Source of the DNA: Lactococcus petauri
GTDB taxonomy: Bacteria; Bacillota; Bacilli; Lactobacillales; Streptococcaceae
Direction: 5' to 3'
Length of the DNA stretch: 64,000 nucleotides
NCBI RefSeq assembly: GCF_002154895.1
Contig: NZ_MUIZ01000002.1
Span: forward strand, 1-64,000
A program made the translations under genes and the position numbers. Below the pieces are notes generated by a model. It was not told the origin of the DNA. It made no database searches and worked only from the letters and a program-made list of their open reading frames with translations. Below are positions 52,040 through 63,788 of the stretch, one piece after another. Numbering within the stretch: position 1 is the stretch's first letter; every line of letters begins with the position of its first letter.

Positions 52040-52498
52040 ATGAAGAATACGGTAAAAATACTGCAAGGGATTTCAAGAATTCTCTTACTCGTTGTTGGCT
52101 TAGCATTAATCTCAGGCTCTCTCTTTTTTACTGGGGTTCATATGGCTAATAAAAACGTCACAAAAACTGAAACACAAGGTGTGATTGTCCGCGGGGATGA
52201 AGCATTAAAAGAGGTGAACTACACATTTGAAGGTGTCAGTCACCAAGTACGTCCCTTGGATACTTACTTTAGAAACTTGGGCACTGTTGATACAAAAATC
52301 AAAATTTACGTGGATAATGAACATCCAGAACGTATCTTTTTGACTTATCGTGGCGATGGCTTGATGCGTACAGCGGGAATCTTAGCAGGTTGGGGCTTAT
52401 TATTGTTGGTCATTCTCTTGGGGGAAAGACAGCTGATGAGTCGTATGAAAAAGCTTGAGCAACTTGCCGAAGAAGAGGAAAAAGAAGCACAATCTTGA
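52040..52498 (+). CDS. Two-helix membrane protein, DUF3592-like
   Basis: A 152-residue protein with helices at about 10-32 and 108-128, and an outside beta-rich segment (GVIVRGDEALKEVNYTFEGVSHQV, VDTKIKIYVDNEHPERIFL) between, followed by a Glu-rich cytoplasmic tail. The middle resembles DUF3592 domains. Terminator at 52482-52512 overlaps the stop. Function unknown. Confidence 0.65.
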   Translation: MKNTVKILQGISRILLLVVGLALISGSLFFTGVHMANKNVTKTETQGVIVRGDEALKEVNYTFEGVSHQVRPLDTYFRNLGTVDTKIKIYVDNEHPERIFLTYRGDGLMRTAGILAGWGLLLLVILLGERQLMSRMKKLEQLAEEEEKEAQS

Positions 52499-52512
52499 TT
52501 GTGTTTCTTTTT
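52482..52512 (+). terminator. Terminator overlapping the stop of the DUF3592-like gene
   Basis: aagcacaatc ttg attgtgttt stem with T-rich tail. Confidence 0.75.
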
Positions 52513-52585
52513 TATATCAACTCTTGTGCAAAAAAACACAAGCGCATTTCTTAAGAAAAATATAAAGCTATGCTACCATAGAAAT

Positions 52586-53599
52586 ATGACTATCTTACAC
52601 AATAAAATTTCAAATAAAGAATTAAAAGAACGTTTAGAGGCTGAAACAGAGCCTCGTACAACTATTTCTTTTTATAAATATTTTAATATTGCTGACCCAC
52701 AAGAATTTCGTGATAATCTTTACATGAAATTTGAGGATTTAAAAGTTTTTGGTCGTGTTTATATTGCGAAAGAAGGAATAAATGCACAAATCAGTGTGCC
52801 TACTCCTAATTTAGAAAAGTTCAAAACGACTCTTTACCAAACAGCGCCAGAACTGGATGGACTTCGTCTGAACTATGCGATTAAAGATGATGGAAAATCT
52901 TTCTGGGTCTTACGCATGAAAGTCCGCAACAAAATTGTTGCAGATGGTATTGATGATCCAACGTTTGATCCTTCAGATGTTGGGCAGTACTTAAAAGCTG
53001 AAGAAGTGAACGAAATGCTCGGTAAAGAAGACACAATCTTTGTTGATATGCGTAACCACTATGAGTACGAAGTGGGACATTTCAAGGATGCCTTAGAGGT
53101 GCCATCTGCAACTTTCCGTGAGCAGTTACCAATGGCTGCAGATATGCTTAAAGACGATAAAGATAAAAATATTGTCATGTACTGTACAGGCGGAATTCGT
53201 TGTGAAAAAGCCAGTGCCTTTATGAAGCATGAAGGTTTTGAAAATGTTTACCATGTGGAAGGCGGAATTATTGAATACGCGCGTAAAGCTAAAGAACAAG
53301 ACTTACCGATTGAATTTATCGGTAAAAACTTCGTATTTGATGAACGTATGGGAGAACGTATAACAGACGATGTTCTCTCAACATGTCCACAATGTGGTGA
53401 AGCTTGTGATATGCATACAAACTGTAAAAATAAAGCTTGTCATCGTTTATTTATCCAGTGTGAAAATTGTGCAGAGCGCTTTGAAGGTTGTTGTTCACAA
53501 AGCTGTGTGGAGGAACTCAGCTTATCTGATGAAGAAATCAATGCTTTAATCGCAGAGCGTGCAGCGGATCCAACATTCTTCACAAAAGGAAGAAGCTAA
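52586..53599 (+). CDS. trhO: tRNA uridine(34) hydroxylase, rhodanese family
   Basis: A 337-residue protein that hydroxylates U34 of some tRNAs. It has the N-terminal TrhO domain, a rhodanese domain with nucleophile Cys in [14 protein letters not shown], and a Cys-rich C-terminus ([26 protein letters not shown]) that looks zinc-binding. The ATG at 52586 is chosen from family length; no ribosome site is seen, and a TATGCT box ends about 11 bases before it. Terminator follows. Confidence 0.93.
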   Translation: MTILHNKISNKELKERLEAETEPRTTISFYKYFNIADPQEFRDNLYMKFEDLKVFGRVYIAKEGINAQISVPTPNLEKFKTTLYQTAPELDGLRLNYAIKDDGKSFWVLRMKVRNKIVADGIDDPTFDPSDVGQYLKAEEVNEMLGKEDTIFVDMRNHYEYEVGHFKDALEVPSATFREQLPMAADMLKDDKDKNIVMYCTGGIRCEKASAFMKHEGFENVYHVEGGIIEYARKAKEQDLPIEFIGKNFVFDERMGERITDDVLSTCPQCGEACDMHTNCKNKACHRLFIQCENCAERFEGCCSQSCVEELSLSDEEINALIAERAADPTFFTKGRS

Positions 53600-53640
53600 A
53601 AATAAAAAAAGCAATCTTTTAAAAGATTGCTTTTTTTAAT
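53600..53640. terminator. Bidirectional terminator
   Basis: aaaaaagcaatctttt aaaagattgctttttt between convergent genes. Confidence 0.9.
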
Positions 53641-53987
53641 TGTTCCTTGAGTTCTGTTTCAAAAGCAAGCACGCGCTCCAAAGATAAAGCAAAATCCGCA
53701 TCGGCAATATTCATGCGCACGAAAAATTCCCCTGACTGATAACGAATCATAATATTTGGTCGTACCTTTTCATGCAGAGCATCCTGTGTCTGTTCATTAC
53801 CATAGATATACCAGAAATATTCAAGCGCTTCTTTGTTATGGAAATCATCGTTTACCAGTAAAAAAACAGTTTTAAGTTGGTCAGAAAATTCGAGTTCTTT
53901 TGCATAGGCCCCATCTTTATAAAGCGGAAGTCCGTCATACCAAAAGTGAACACTCTGACCAAAGGTTTCTTCAGCAAGCTTATTCAT
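53619..53987 (-). CDS. Hypothetical protein coupled to the HAD phosphatase
   Basis: A 122-residue soluble acidic protein (FGQSVHFWYDGLPLYKDGAYAKELEF; RPNIMIRYQSGEFFVRMNIADADFAL). No recognised family. It overlaps the end of the HAD gene by 8 bases and ends inside a shared terminator, so it is in that operon. Confidence 0.75.
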   Translation of the reverse strand: MNKLAEETFGQSVHFWYDGLPLYKDGAYAKELEFSDQLKTVFLLVNDDFHNKEALEYFWYIYGNEQTQDALHEKVRPNIMIRYQSGEFFVRMNIADADFALSLERVLAFETELKEQLKKAIF

Positions 53988-54792
53988 AATCTTTCAAAAC
54001 CCATTCGTTAATAGCATGCGCGACACCAGATTCAGCATTAGATTTTGTGACATATTTGGCAATTTTTTTCAGCTCTTCTTTACCATTGCCCATGACAACT
54101 GGGTTGCCAACAGCTTCCAACATAGAACGGTCATTTTCTTGATCACCAATTGCCATTAATTCGTCCACATCTAGGAAGAGTTTTTTAGCTAAGTGCAATA
54201 CAGCATTTCCTTTGCTGGCTTTTTTGTTCATAAATTCAAGATAAAATGGAGTTGATTTAACCATATTATAACGCTCGAAAAATTCAAAAGGCAAGTAGGC
54301 GATAGCATTGTCTAAAACTTCAGGTTCATCAATCATCATTACTTTTGCAACTTCAAGTGCTGCAATTTCCTCAGGCTGACGGAAATAGAGGGGCATATTA
54401 ACCAAGGAAGCTTCGTGAATAGTATATTTACCGATGTCACGATTACTTGTGTAGATTCCTTTTTTAGTAATGGCATGCATATGTACACCGATTTTACGAG
54501 CTGCAGCATCAATATCAAGAACATCTTCAGCTTCTAAGGTTTCCATAATGAACTCTTCGCCAGTCGCACGTTGCACTAAAGCACCGTTATAAGTGATGAC
54601 ATAATCACTATAATCCGTCAATTCAAGTTCTTCCAGAATATCATGAACACCCATAAGTGGACGACCTGTTGTAATAACAACCTTAACTCCAGCAGCTTTA
54701 GCTTCAGCAATTGCCTGCTTAACTTCTGGCGTGATTTTACGTTCCGGGTCCAATAGTGTACCATCGATGTCAATAGCGATAAGTTTAATCAT
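53980..54792 (-). CDS. HAD-superfamily Cof-type phosphatase (YidA-like)
   Basis: A 270-residue sugar-phosphate phosphatase: IAIDIDGTLLDPER, VITTGRPL, AIGDQENDRSMLEAVG. The class IIB cap lies in between (KIGVHMHAITKKGIYTSNRDIG). Cytoplasmic. It lies 20 bases downstream of the HD gene, so the three - strand genes probably form one operon. Confidence 0.93.
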   Translation of the reverse strand: MIKLIAIDIDGTLLDPERKITPEVKQAIAEAKAAGVKVVITTGRPLMGVHDILEELELTDYSDYVITYNGALVQRATGEEFIMETLEAEDVLDIDAAARKIGVHMHAITKKGIYTSNRDIGKYTIHEASLVNMPLYFRQPEEIAALEVAKVMMIDEPEVLDNAIAYLPFEFFERYNMVKSTPFYLEFMNKKASKGNAVLHLAKKLFLDVDELMAIGDQENDRSMLEAVGNPVVMGNGKEELKKIAKYVTKSNAESGVAHAINEWVLKDYE

Positions 54793-54812
54793 TTTATTTT
54801 TCTCTTTTCTAA

Positions 54813-56111
54813 TTAAAGGTTGGTTTGCATAAAGGTAATGAATTCAGGATTCTCCAACATTACTTTTGGAAAGTAAAAGCGGCTGTTCCCGTGAATGGTG
54901 CCCGCTAAACTTGCCACAATAGGAGAGACCTCGGAAAGCTCAATGAGGCTACCATCTTTTTGTAAAATTTCAATCTGTGTTCGTGGTTTATTCGAATTGG
55001 GACGATAAAAGTCATAAGGAAGATCGAAATTACTGTTTGTTCCCGTGAAGTATTGTGGGTCAAAGCCAGCTTTTTCCACTTGATCACGCAGTTTGTCCAA
55101 AAGCGAAGCATCTGAGTTAAAAAGATCCAGCTGTTTTTCTTGTCCTTGATTATACTCTAAGGATTTTAAAAGATGGCGGTTGATATACATCTGAGCAAGC
55201 TTAGACAAAATATCATCTTCGTTAGCCATCCATGTTTGAAAATAGGTGTTCATTACACCATCATCCAAGGCGAGATAATCATGCAAAGTTTGTTTATTCT
55301 CAAAGAAAGGAACTAAACAAGGACTTGTTTGCGCAAAGTAATCGTGATCAAATTGGTATAAATATTTAGCCCGCTTCAGCAAGTTTTGGAGAATGACTTC
55401 CATGGAGCGACTTGCCGGATGGAAGTAAACCTGCATGTACATTTGGTAACGGCTCACAATGTAATCTTCAACGGCATGCATACCAGAAATTCTGAAGACA
55501 ATTCCATCTTCATGAGGCGCAATTACACGCAGAATCCGAGTCAAATCAAACTGTCCATAGACTGCCCCGGTATAGTAAGCATCCCTTAAGAGGTAATCCA
55601 TACGATCTGCATCAATTTGACTGGAAATAAGTTGCACCACTTGTGGGTTAGGATAGTCATGGGAAATGACTGAAGCGACCTGCTCAGGAAAGTCAGGACT
55701 TACTTTGCGTAAAACCGCATTGATTTCAGTAGCTGGTGAGGTAATAATCTCACGTGTCATGGCTTCGTGATCTGTGCCAAATAGGCCTTCAAACGTATGA
55801 GAATAAGCACCGTGACCGACATCATGTAATAAAGCTGCACATTGTGTAACTAAATTTTCTTCTGGATTCCAAGCTTCAGGATAACGCTTAGTGAACCATT
55901 CAGTGATTGTTTTAGCGATATGATAAACTCCCATACAATGAGAGAAGCGACTATGCTCGGCTCCGTGAAAAGTGTATGAAGAAGTTCCAAGTTGTTTTAT
56001 ACGACGTAAACGCTGGAATTCTGCAGTGTTAATTAAATCATAAATTGTTTCGTTTTCGACATGAATATAATCATGGACGGGGTCACGAAAAACTTTTTCG
56101 AGCTGTGCCAT
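54813..56111 (-). CDS. HD-domain dNTP triphosphohydrolase-like protein (YwfO family)
   Basis: A 432-residue HD phosphohydrolase. FRDPVHDYIHVE opens the domain; the metal site is SRFSHCMGVYHIA, LLHDVGHGAYSHTFEG and SSQIDADRMDYLLRDAYYTG. Enterococcal and Bacillus relatives hydrolyse dNTPs. The start at 56111 follows AGGAGG closely; a longer reading would consume that site. Confidence 0.93.
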   Translation of the reverse strand: MAQLEKVFRDPVHDYIHVENETIYDLINTAEFQRLRRIKQLGTSSYTFHGAEHSRFSHCMGVYHIAKTITEWFTKRYPEAWNPEENLVTQCAALLHDVGHGAYSHTFEGLFGTDHEAMTREIITSPATEINAVLRKVSPDFPEQVASVISHDYPNPQVVQLISSQIDADRMDYLLRDAYYTGAVYGQFDLTRILRVIAPHEDGIVFRISGMHAVEDYIVSRYQMYMQVYFHPASRSMEVILQNLLKRAKYLYQFDHDYFAQTSPCLVPFFENKQTLHDYLALDDGVMNTYFQTWMANEDDILSKLAQMYINRHLLKSLEYNQGQEKQLDLFNSDASLLDKLRDQVEKAGFDPQYFTGTNSNFDLPYDFYRPNSNKPRTQIEILQKDGSLIELSEVSPIVASLAGTIHGNSRFYFPKVMLENPEFITFMQTNL

Positions 56112-56311
56112 ACAACCTCCTTTGCATTTTATATGCAATTATCTTGACGTAATTGAACAAGTTGTGGTTTCAAGATAAGTTTTTCGACAAAGAGTCTTCA
56201 AGAGAGACTCTAACTTAATGAAAACTCTTGCATTACTGTAATATAATTATAACCGAAATTAACATAAATTGCCATTTTACTAATAAGGCAAGTTATAGTA
56301 AAATAACAGTT

Positions 56312-56689
56312 ATGGAAATTACTATTCGGAACCGTATTGTTATTGATGGACAAGAAGAATTTATTCGTGAAACTTTTGAAGGTGATGTTAAAAAGTTAGG
56401 GAATAAAATTGCATTATATTATAAGAATGCTGAAGAAGAAAAAGTCTTGATAAAGTTTGATGACAAAGAGTTGAGTATGACACGTTATGCTGATAAACCG
56501 GTTGTCATGCGTTTTCACAAAGAACTTCCAACGCATACTCTTTATGAAGGTTTGGGACGTTTGGAGATTTTGACAGATGGTTTTCATATGAATGAAGAGT
56601 TAAAACATGTGAAATTGAAATACCGCTTAGCTCAAAATGATATCCCGATCGGGGAGTATCGAATGAGAATTGATTGGAAATTGAGTTAA
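56312..56689 (+). CDS. DUF1934 beta-barrel protein (YwiB-like)
   Basis: A 125-residue protein of the DUF1934 family, a small lipocalin-like barrel: MEITIRNRIVIDGQEEFIRETFEG, ADKPVVMRFHKELPTHTLYEG, GRLEILTDGFHM, YRLAQNDIPIGEYRMRIDW. Function unknown. ATG 56312 is chosen from family length. No ribosome site is present; TTTACT and TAAAAT (56299-56304), 17 bases apart, place the transcript start at the ATG. The DUF998 gene follows after 2 bases. Confidence 0.85.
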   Translation: MEITIRNRIVIDGQEEFIRETFEGDVKKLGNKIALYYKNAEEEKVLIKFDDKELSMTRYADKPVVMRFHKELPTHTLYEGLGRLEILTDGFHMNEELKHVKLKYRLAQNDIPIGEYRMRIDWKLS

Positions 56690-56691
56690 AG

Positions 56692-57870
56692 ATGAAAAAA
56701 ATATTACTCCCTGAGGAACTGTACGACCAGTTGGAGTTGTCAGGTGAAAAAGAAATTGAAGTCGTTGAAAATAATAAAAACAGCTTCACCATACGTGCTA
56801 AAACCCCCAACAAGAGAGAAGAGGCAGCGCGGGTCTTTCTAATCCCCACAGCGCTTAGCACACTCCTCTTTTTTGTTGCCAGTCAGGTGATGGGGCTGAG
56901 TCAGATTAAATTATCGGGGACAGCCTCGATCTCAACTGGCGTTTTAGTTATTGCTAATACAATCGCTTTAACATCTTTCATCATTGCTTTTATTAAAAAG
57001 CGGAAAGAGCTTTATCATACCATGTTACCGCGCGTGTACTGGCGAACTTTTCCCTCTGTTATTCTTTCTGTTTTTATTATCGTCACTTTAGGATTAGTTG
57101 CCTTATTTTGGTTCTTGAACCAGCTTTTTTATGGCTTGAGTTTTGATGTTTTTACTTCAATGTTGATTTTTGCTATTTTTTCTGGAATTTTAAATTACCT
57201 GTTAATTTTTGCTGTAGACACATTCTCCATCCAAATGATGATTAATATGCTTATTATGGTTTCTGTTGGTGGACTTGTCGCAAGTATGGCCGCCAACAAT
57301 AACCAATATTGGTGGCAAAAGAACTTCAGCCTGCTAGGAACGAGTGAATCCAACACAAGCTTGCAGTTTAATATGACTTTGGTTGTTTCGGCTGCCTTAA
57401 TGATTGCTTTATTTGATTATATATTCGTCTCGATTCGTGAAAAATTAGGGCATCGTATACGATTTATGATATTGCAAATCTTATTAACTTTATGTGCCAT
57501 CTCTATCGCTTTGGTTGGCCTGATTCCTAATAATGGTGATGGTTTGGCGCACATTATGCACGATGTGGCGGCTCAGCTCATTGTTTTGTTTATGAGTTTA
57601 TCAATCTTAGGAATTCGCTGGTTTTTACCAGACTTAGATAAAAACATGTACCGAATTTCTTATGGTTTAGCAGGTTTGATAGTGTTTGGTTACTTCTTAT
57701 GGCATCCGCTCTATTATCTGAACTTAACTGCCTTTGAAATTCTTTCCTTTAGCTTATCTTTTGCATGGATTATGCTCTTGATTAATACATTAGTGAGGAT
57801 ATTGTTTAATCCACGTGTCGTTTATCAAGTTGATATCGTAAAAGACGTAGAAAAAATCACAGAAAAATAA
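56692..57870 (+). CDS. DUF998-like polytopic membrane protein (second copy)
   Basis: A 392-residue protein with an N-terminal cytoplasmic part MKKILLPEELYDQLELSGEK and about ten membrane helices. It mirrors the protein at 26583-27740: same start (MKKI.IP..), same central WWQKNFSLLGTSE motif, and same end (LINTL...VYQV.IV). The ATG at 56692 is chosen to align with that paralogue. It follows the DUF1934 gene by 2 bases and was probably cotranscribed with it. Function unknown. Confidence 0.72.
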   Translation: MKKILLPEELYDQLELSGEKEIEVVENNKNSFTIRAKTPNKREEAARVFLIPTALSTLLFFVASQVMGLSQIKLSGTASISTGVLVIANTIALTSFIIAFIKKRKELYHTMLPRVYWRTFPSVILSVFIIVTLGLVALFWFLNQLFYGLSFDVFTSMLIFAIFSGILNYLLIFAVDTFSIQMMINMLIMVSVGGLVASMAANNNQYWWQKNFSLLGTSESNTSLQFNMTLVVSAALMIALFDYIFVSIREKLGHRIRFMILQILLTLCAISIALVGLIPNNGDGLAHIMHDVAAQLIVLFMSLSILGIRWFLPDLDKNMYRISYGLAGLIVFGYFLWHPLYYLNLTAFEILSFSLSFAWIMLLINTLVRILFNPRVVYQVDIVKDVEKITEK

Positions 57871-57916
57871 GCTGTGGTTTTTTCATATACCAAAAGCAGA
57901 GCAGCTTTTTTTTACC
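57869..57916 (+). terminator. Terminator after the DUF998 gene
   Basis: aagctg ... cagctttttttt stem with T run. Confidence 0.6.
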
Positions 57917-57960
57917 TTAAGTAAAAGCTATGGTAAAATAAAGACGATAGGGAGGTCAAA

Positions 57961-58869
57961 ATGAAAGAAGTAAAAGTATTTTATAATGAAAAATCAGGAA
58001 AAAATGACGAAAACGAAGTATTAAATACAATTAAAAATTTTTTTGGAAAAGAAGAAAATAAAGCCTCTCATGTGGAATATATCAATCCAGATAGCCCAGA
58101 AGATGCAGTACGTTTAGCAAAAAAAGCAAGTCAAGAAAACACAGATCTTGTAGTGGCACTTGGTGGAGATGGAACGATTAATAAAGTATGTGGAGGCGTA
58201 TTTGAGGGAGGAAGCAAATCTATCTTAGGTATCGTTCCCAATGGTACAGTCAATAACTTGTCAAAATCACTCCATATTCCTCAGGATATAGAAGCTGCCT
58301 TGCAAAATCTCAATGAGGGGAAGTTGCAAAAATTTGATATTGCTAAAGTTAACGATGATTATATGATTTCCAGCTTAACCTTGGGAATATTGGCAGATAT
58401 CGCTCAAAATGTGAGCAGCTCAGAAAAGAAAAAATTTGGACCCTTTGCTTACTTGAAGGATGCCTACAAAGTTATTCGCCATAATAAAAGCTACCGTATC
58501 GAGCTCAAATATAATGGCAAAACAAAAGCCTTAAAAACGAAATTATTATTAATTACGATGACCGATACGATTGGCGGAAGACAGGCTTTATCTCTTGATG
58601 CTAAGGTAGACGATGGTCTTATCCGAGTGTATTCGTTGAAGGAGATTAATTTACTCAAAATTTTATTCCATCTTAATAAGCTACGCAAGGGCCAACTCGA
58701 AGATTTTATGGAAATTACTTATTTTGACACAGATCACTTAGAAATAAGTGCCCAATCTAATAAAAAACAAGATATTCCTTATTCAAGAATTGACGGAGAT
58801 AAAAGCTCGCCACTTCCACTAGACATAACGGTATACCGCAAAGGTTTGACTACGGTGGTTCCTAAATAA
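57961..58869 (+). CDS. Diacylglycerol/lipid kinase family protein (YegS/DgkB type)
   Basis: A 302-residue kinase with the DAGK catalytic signature: FYNEKSGKND, VVALGGDGTINKVCGGV, ILGIVPNGTVNNLSKSL, then the C-terminal lid (DGLIRVYSLK, PYSRIDGDKSSPLPLDI). It phosphorylates diacylglycerol or a related lipid. AGGGAGG ribosome site. No operon partner is obvious; the PTS operon after it has its own promoter. Confidence 0.92.
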   Translation: MKEVKVFYNEKSGKNDENEVLNTIKNFFGKEENKASHVEYINPDSPEDAVRLAKKASQENTDLVVALGGDGTINKVCGGVFEGGSKSILGIVPNGTVNNLSKSLHIPQDIEAALQNLNEGKLQKFDIAKVNDDYMISSLTLGILADIAQNVSSSEKKKFGPFAYLKDAYKVIRHNKSYRIELKYNGKTKALKTKLLLITMTDTIGGRQALSLDAKVDDGLIRVYSLKEINLLKILFHLNKLRKGQLEDFMEITYFDTDHLEISAQSNKKQDIPYSRIDGDKSSPLPLDITVYRKGLTTVVPK

Positions 58870-58878
58870 ATGCTTTTT

Positions 58879-58892
58879 TGATGCGCTTTCAT
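58879..58892 (-). promoter_or_regulatory. Candidate catabolite-responsive element (cre)
   Basis: ATGAAAGCGCATCA on the - strand fits the CcpA consensus WTGNAARCGNWWWCA loosely, directly upstream of the -35 box of the beta-glucoside operon. Confidence 0.6.
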
Positions 58893-58897
58893 TTTTG

Positions 58898-58926
58898 TTG
58901 ACAAGCAAACTCAAATTGTATATAAT
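58898..58926 (+). promoter_or_regulatory. Promoter of the beta-glucoside operon
   Basis: TTGACA (58898-58903), 17 bases, TATAAT (58921-58926). Confidence 0.85.
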
Positions 58927-58939
58927 AAAAGTGTCTTCG

Positions 58940-59017
58940 AGACATGTAACTGATAATGCAGGCAGGATCTCAAGATACATCAATTTTTTTGATGTATCTT
59001 GGATTCTGCCTTTTTTC
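58940..59017 (+). promoter_or_regulatory. LicT-type RAT antiterminator and overlapping terminator
   Basis: gacatgtaactgataatgc followed by aggcaggatc (58941-58970) fits the LicT/BglG ribonucleic antiterminator. Its end is the first arm of the terminator: ggcaggatctcaagatacatcaa pairs with ttgatgtatcttggattctgcc, followed by a T run to about 59017. Binding of active LicT to the RAT blocks this terminator. The licT gene is at the end of the same operon. Confidence 0.88.
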
Positions 59018-59074
59018 TTTATATTTGGCCAATATATGAAACACTACATTATTATGATTAAAATGGAGAATAAA

Positions 59075-62394
<3,320 letters not shown>

Positions 62395-62414
62395 AAATTT
62401 GGAATGGGAATAAA

Positions 62415-63251
62415 ATGGTTGTTATAAAAAAAGTATTAAATTCAAGCGTCGTACTTGTTGAAGATGAGAGAAATGTAGAGCTCATTTTACTGGGAAAAGG
62501 AGTAGGGTTTGGTAAAAAACGAGGCGATATTATTAATAATATTGATGAGATGCAAACATTTATTCCTATCCAAAGTGAGCGTGATAAACAATTTGTCGAA
62601 GTGATCTCGGAAATTCCTTACGAACTCCTTGATATAACAAAAGAAATAGTAAATGATGCAAAACTTCATTTGAATACTTCAATAAATGACTCACTTTATT
62701 TCATGCTTGCAGATCATCTTTCGTTTGCAATTGAAAGGCAGAAAAACGCCTTGCACGTGAATAACCGCATTTTTTGGGAAATAAAAAGCTTTTACCCTAA
62801 AGAGTTTGAGATTGGTTTGAAGGCTATTAAGCTTATTCAAAAGAGGATGCAAGTTGAGCTTGCAGAGCAAGAAGCAGCAAATATAGCTTTTCATGTTGTT
62901 AATGCACAAGTAGGTAAGAATGAACAACATGATTCTATGAAAATTGCTAAAGCAGTAGGAGAAATTCTAAAAATAATTCAATATGGACGCGGAGAAAGAT
63001 TAAATGAAAATAGTATTAATTATACGAGACTTGTAATTCATGTAAAGTTTTTTGTAGAAAGATATTTTGAAGAAGAGATGTTAGACAGCGATGAAGGTGT
63101 ACTATTTTCAGAAATGTTATTAAACTACCCAGATGAAGTACAAACGGTAAACAAAGTGAATCGCTTCATGAAAAATAAATACGGTAAGGAGCTTACTGCT
63201 GAAGAACAAAATTTTCTTATTATCCATCTTACACGTTTAAAAAAAGTATAA
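62415..63251 (+). CDS. licT: BglG/LicT-family transcriptional antiterminator
   Basis: A 278-residue regulator. Residues 1-60 are the RNA-binding CAT domain (VVIKKVLNSSVVLVEDE, LLGKGVGFGKKRGD), followed by two PRD domains. Four regulatory His are kept: DHLSFAIER, AFHVVNAQ, LVIHVKFFVERY and IIHLTRL. PTS phosphorylation of these sets its activity on the RAT before bglP. Here licT is at the end of its own operon, so it is autoregulated. Confidence 0.93.
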   Translation: MVVIKKVLNSSVVLVEDERNVELILLGKGVGFGKKRGDIINNIDEMQTFIPIQSERDKQFVEVISEIPYELLDITKEIVNDAKLHLNTSINDSLYFMLADHLSFAIERQKNALHVNNRIFWEIKSFYPKEFEIGLKAIKLIQKRMQVELAEQEAANIAFHVVNAQVGKNEQHDSMKIAKAVGEILKIIQYGRGERLNENSINYTRLVIHVKFFVERYFEEEMLDSDEGVLFSEMLLNYPDEVQTVNKVNRFMKNKYGKELTAEEQNFLIIHLTRLKKV

Positions 63252-63311
63252 ATTGTATTTCTTCGTAGAAAGGAATAGAGCAATTAGTACCAAAAAAAGC
63301 TTACGTACCAC

Positions 63312-63340
63312 TTGAATTGAAGAATATTTTCTGTTATACT
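63312..63340 (+). promoter_or_regulatory. Promoter of the rplU operon
   Basis: TTGAAT (63312-63317), 17 bases, TGtTATACT with the -10 at 63335-63340. Confidence 0.8.
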
Positions 63341-63346
63341 TATATA

Positions 63347-63460
63347 GTTGTCTTTGTGGTCTCCCATAAAGTACAACCGCACGAGGTACCGTTTAAGTAG
63401 CATTAGCTCACGGTCCAAGGCGAGTCTTACAGTCGTTTTACGGCACAAAATCTAACAAGG
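63347..63460 (+). ncRNA. Ribosomal protein L21 leader
   Basis: The 5' UTR of rplU in Firmicutes carries a conserved structured leader to which L21 is thought to bind. The compact, GC-richer segment with cccataaagtacaaccgcac and gaggtaccg is where it is expected. It starts right after the promoter and ends before the AAGGAGG ribosome site. Identity is by position and general look. Confidence 0.75.
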
Positions 63461-63470
63461 AGGAATCACA

Positions 63471-63785
63471 ATGTCAAACTACGCAATCATCAAAACTGGT
63501 GGTAAACAAGTCAAAGTTGAAGAAGGACAAGTTATCTACGTTGAAAAACTTAACGTTGAAGCTGGTCAAACTGTAACTTTTGATGAAGTTGTTCTTGTCG
63601 GCGGTGCTACTACTAAAGTTGGTGCTCCACTCGTTTCAGGTGCAACAGTTGTCGGTGAAGTTGAAAAACATGGTAAACAAAAGAAAGTTGTTACTTTCCA
63701 ATATAAACCTAAAAAACACTCACACCGTAAACAAGGTCACCGTCAACCTTACACTAAGGTTGTTATCAAATCAATCAACGCTTAA
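63471..63785 (+). CDS. rplU: 50S ribosomal protein L21
   Basis: A 104-residue protein with the usual L21 sequence: [35 protein letters not shown], and the basic end [19 protein letters not shown]. It binds 23S rRNA. Strong AAGGAGG site. The Prp gene follows 3 bases later, as in other Firmicutes where rpmA (L27) comes next. Confidence 0.98.
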   Translation: MSNYAIIKTGGKQVKVEEGQVIYVEKLNVEAGQTVTFDEVVLVGGATTKVGAPLVSGATVVGEVEKHGKQKKVVTFQYKPKKHSHRKQGHRQPYTKVVIKSINA

Positions 63786-63788
63786 GGC

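Noticed and set aside
58895-59074. N-terminal extension of the PTS protein from 58895
   Set aside because: It would start inside the promoter and translate the RAT and terminator; the ATG at 59075 has a proper ribosome site.
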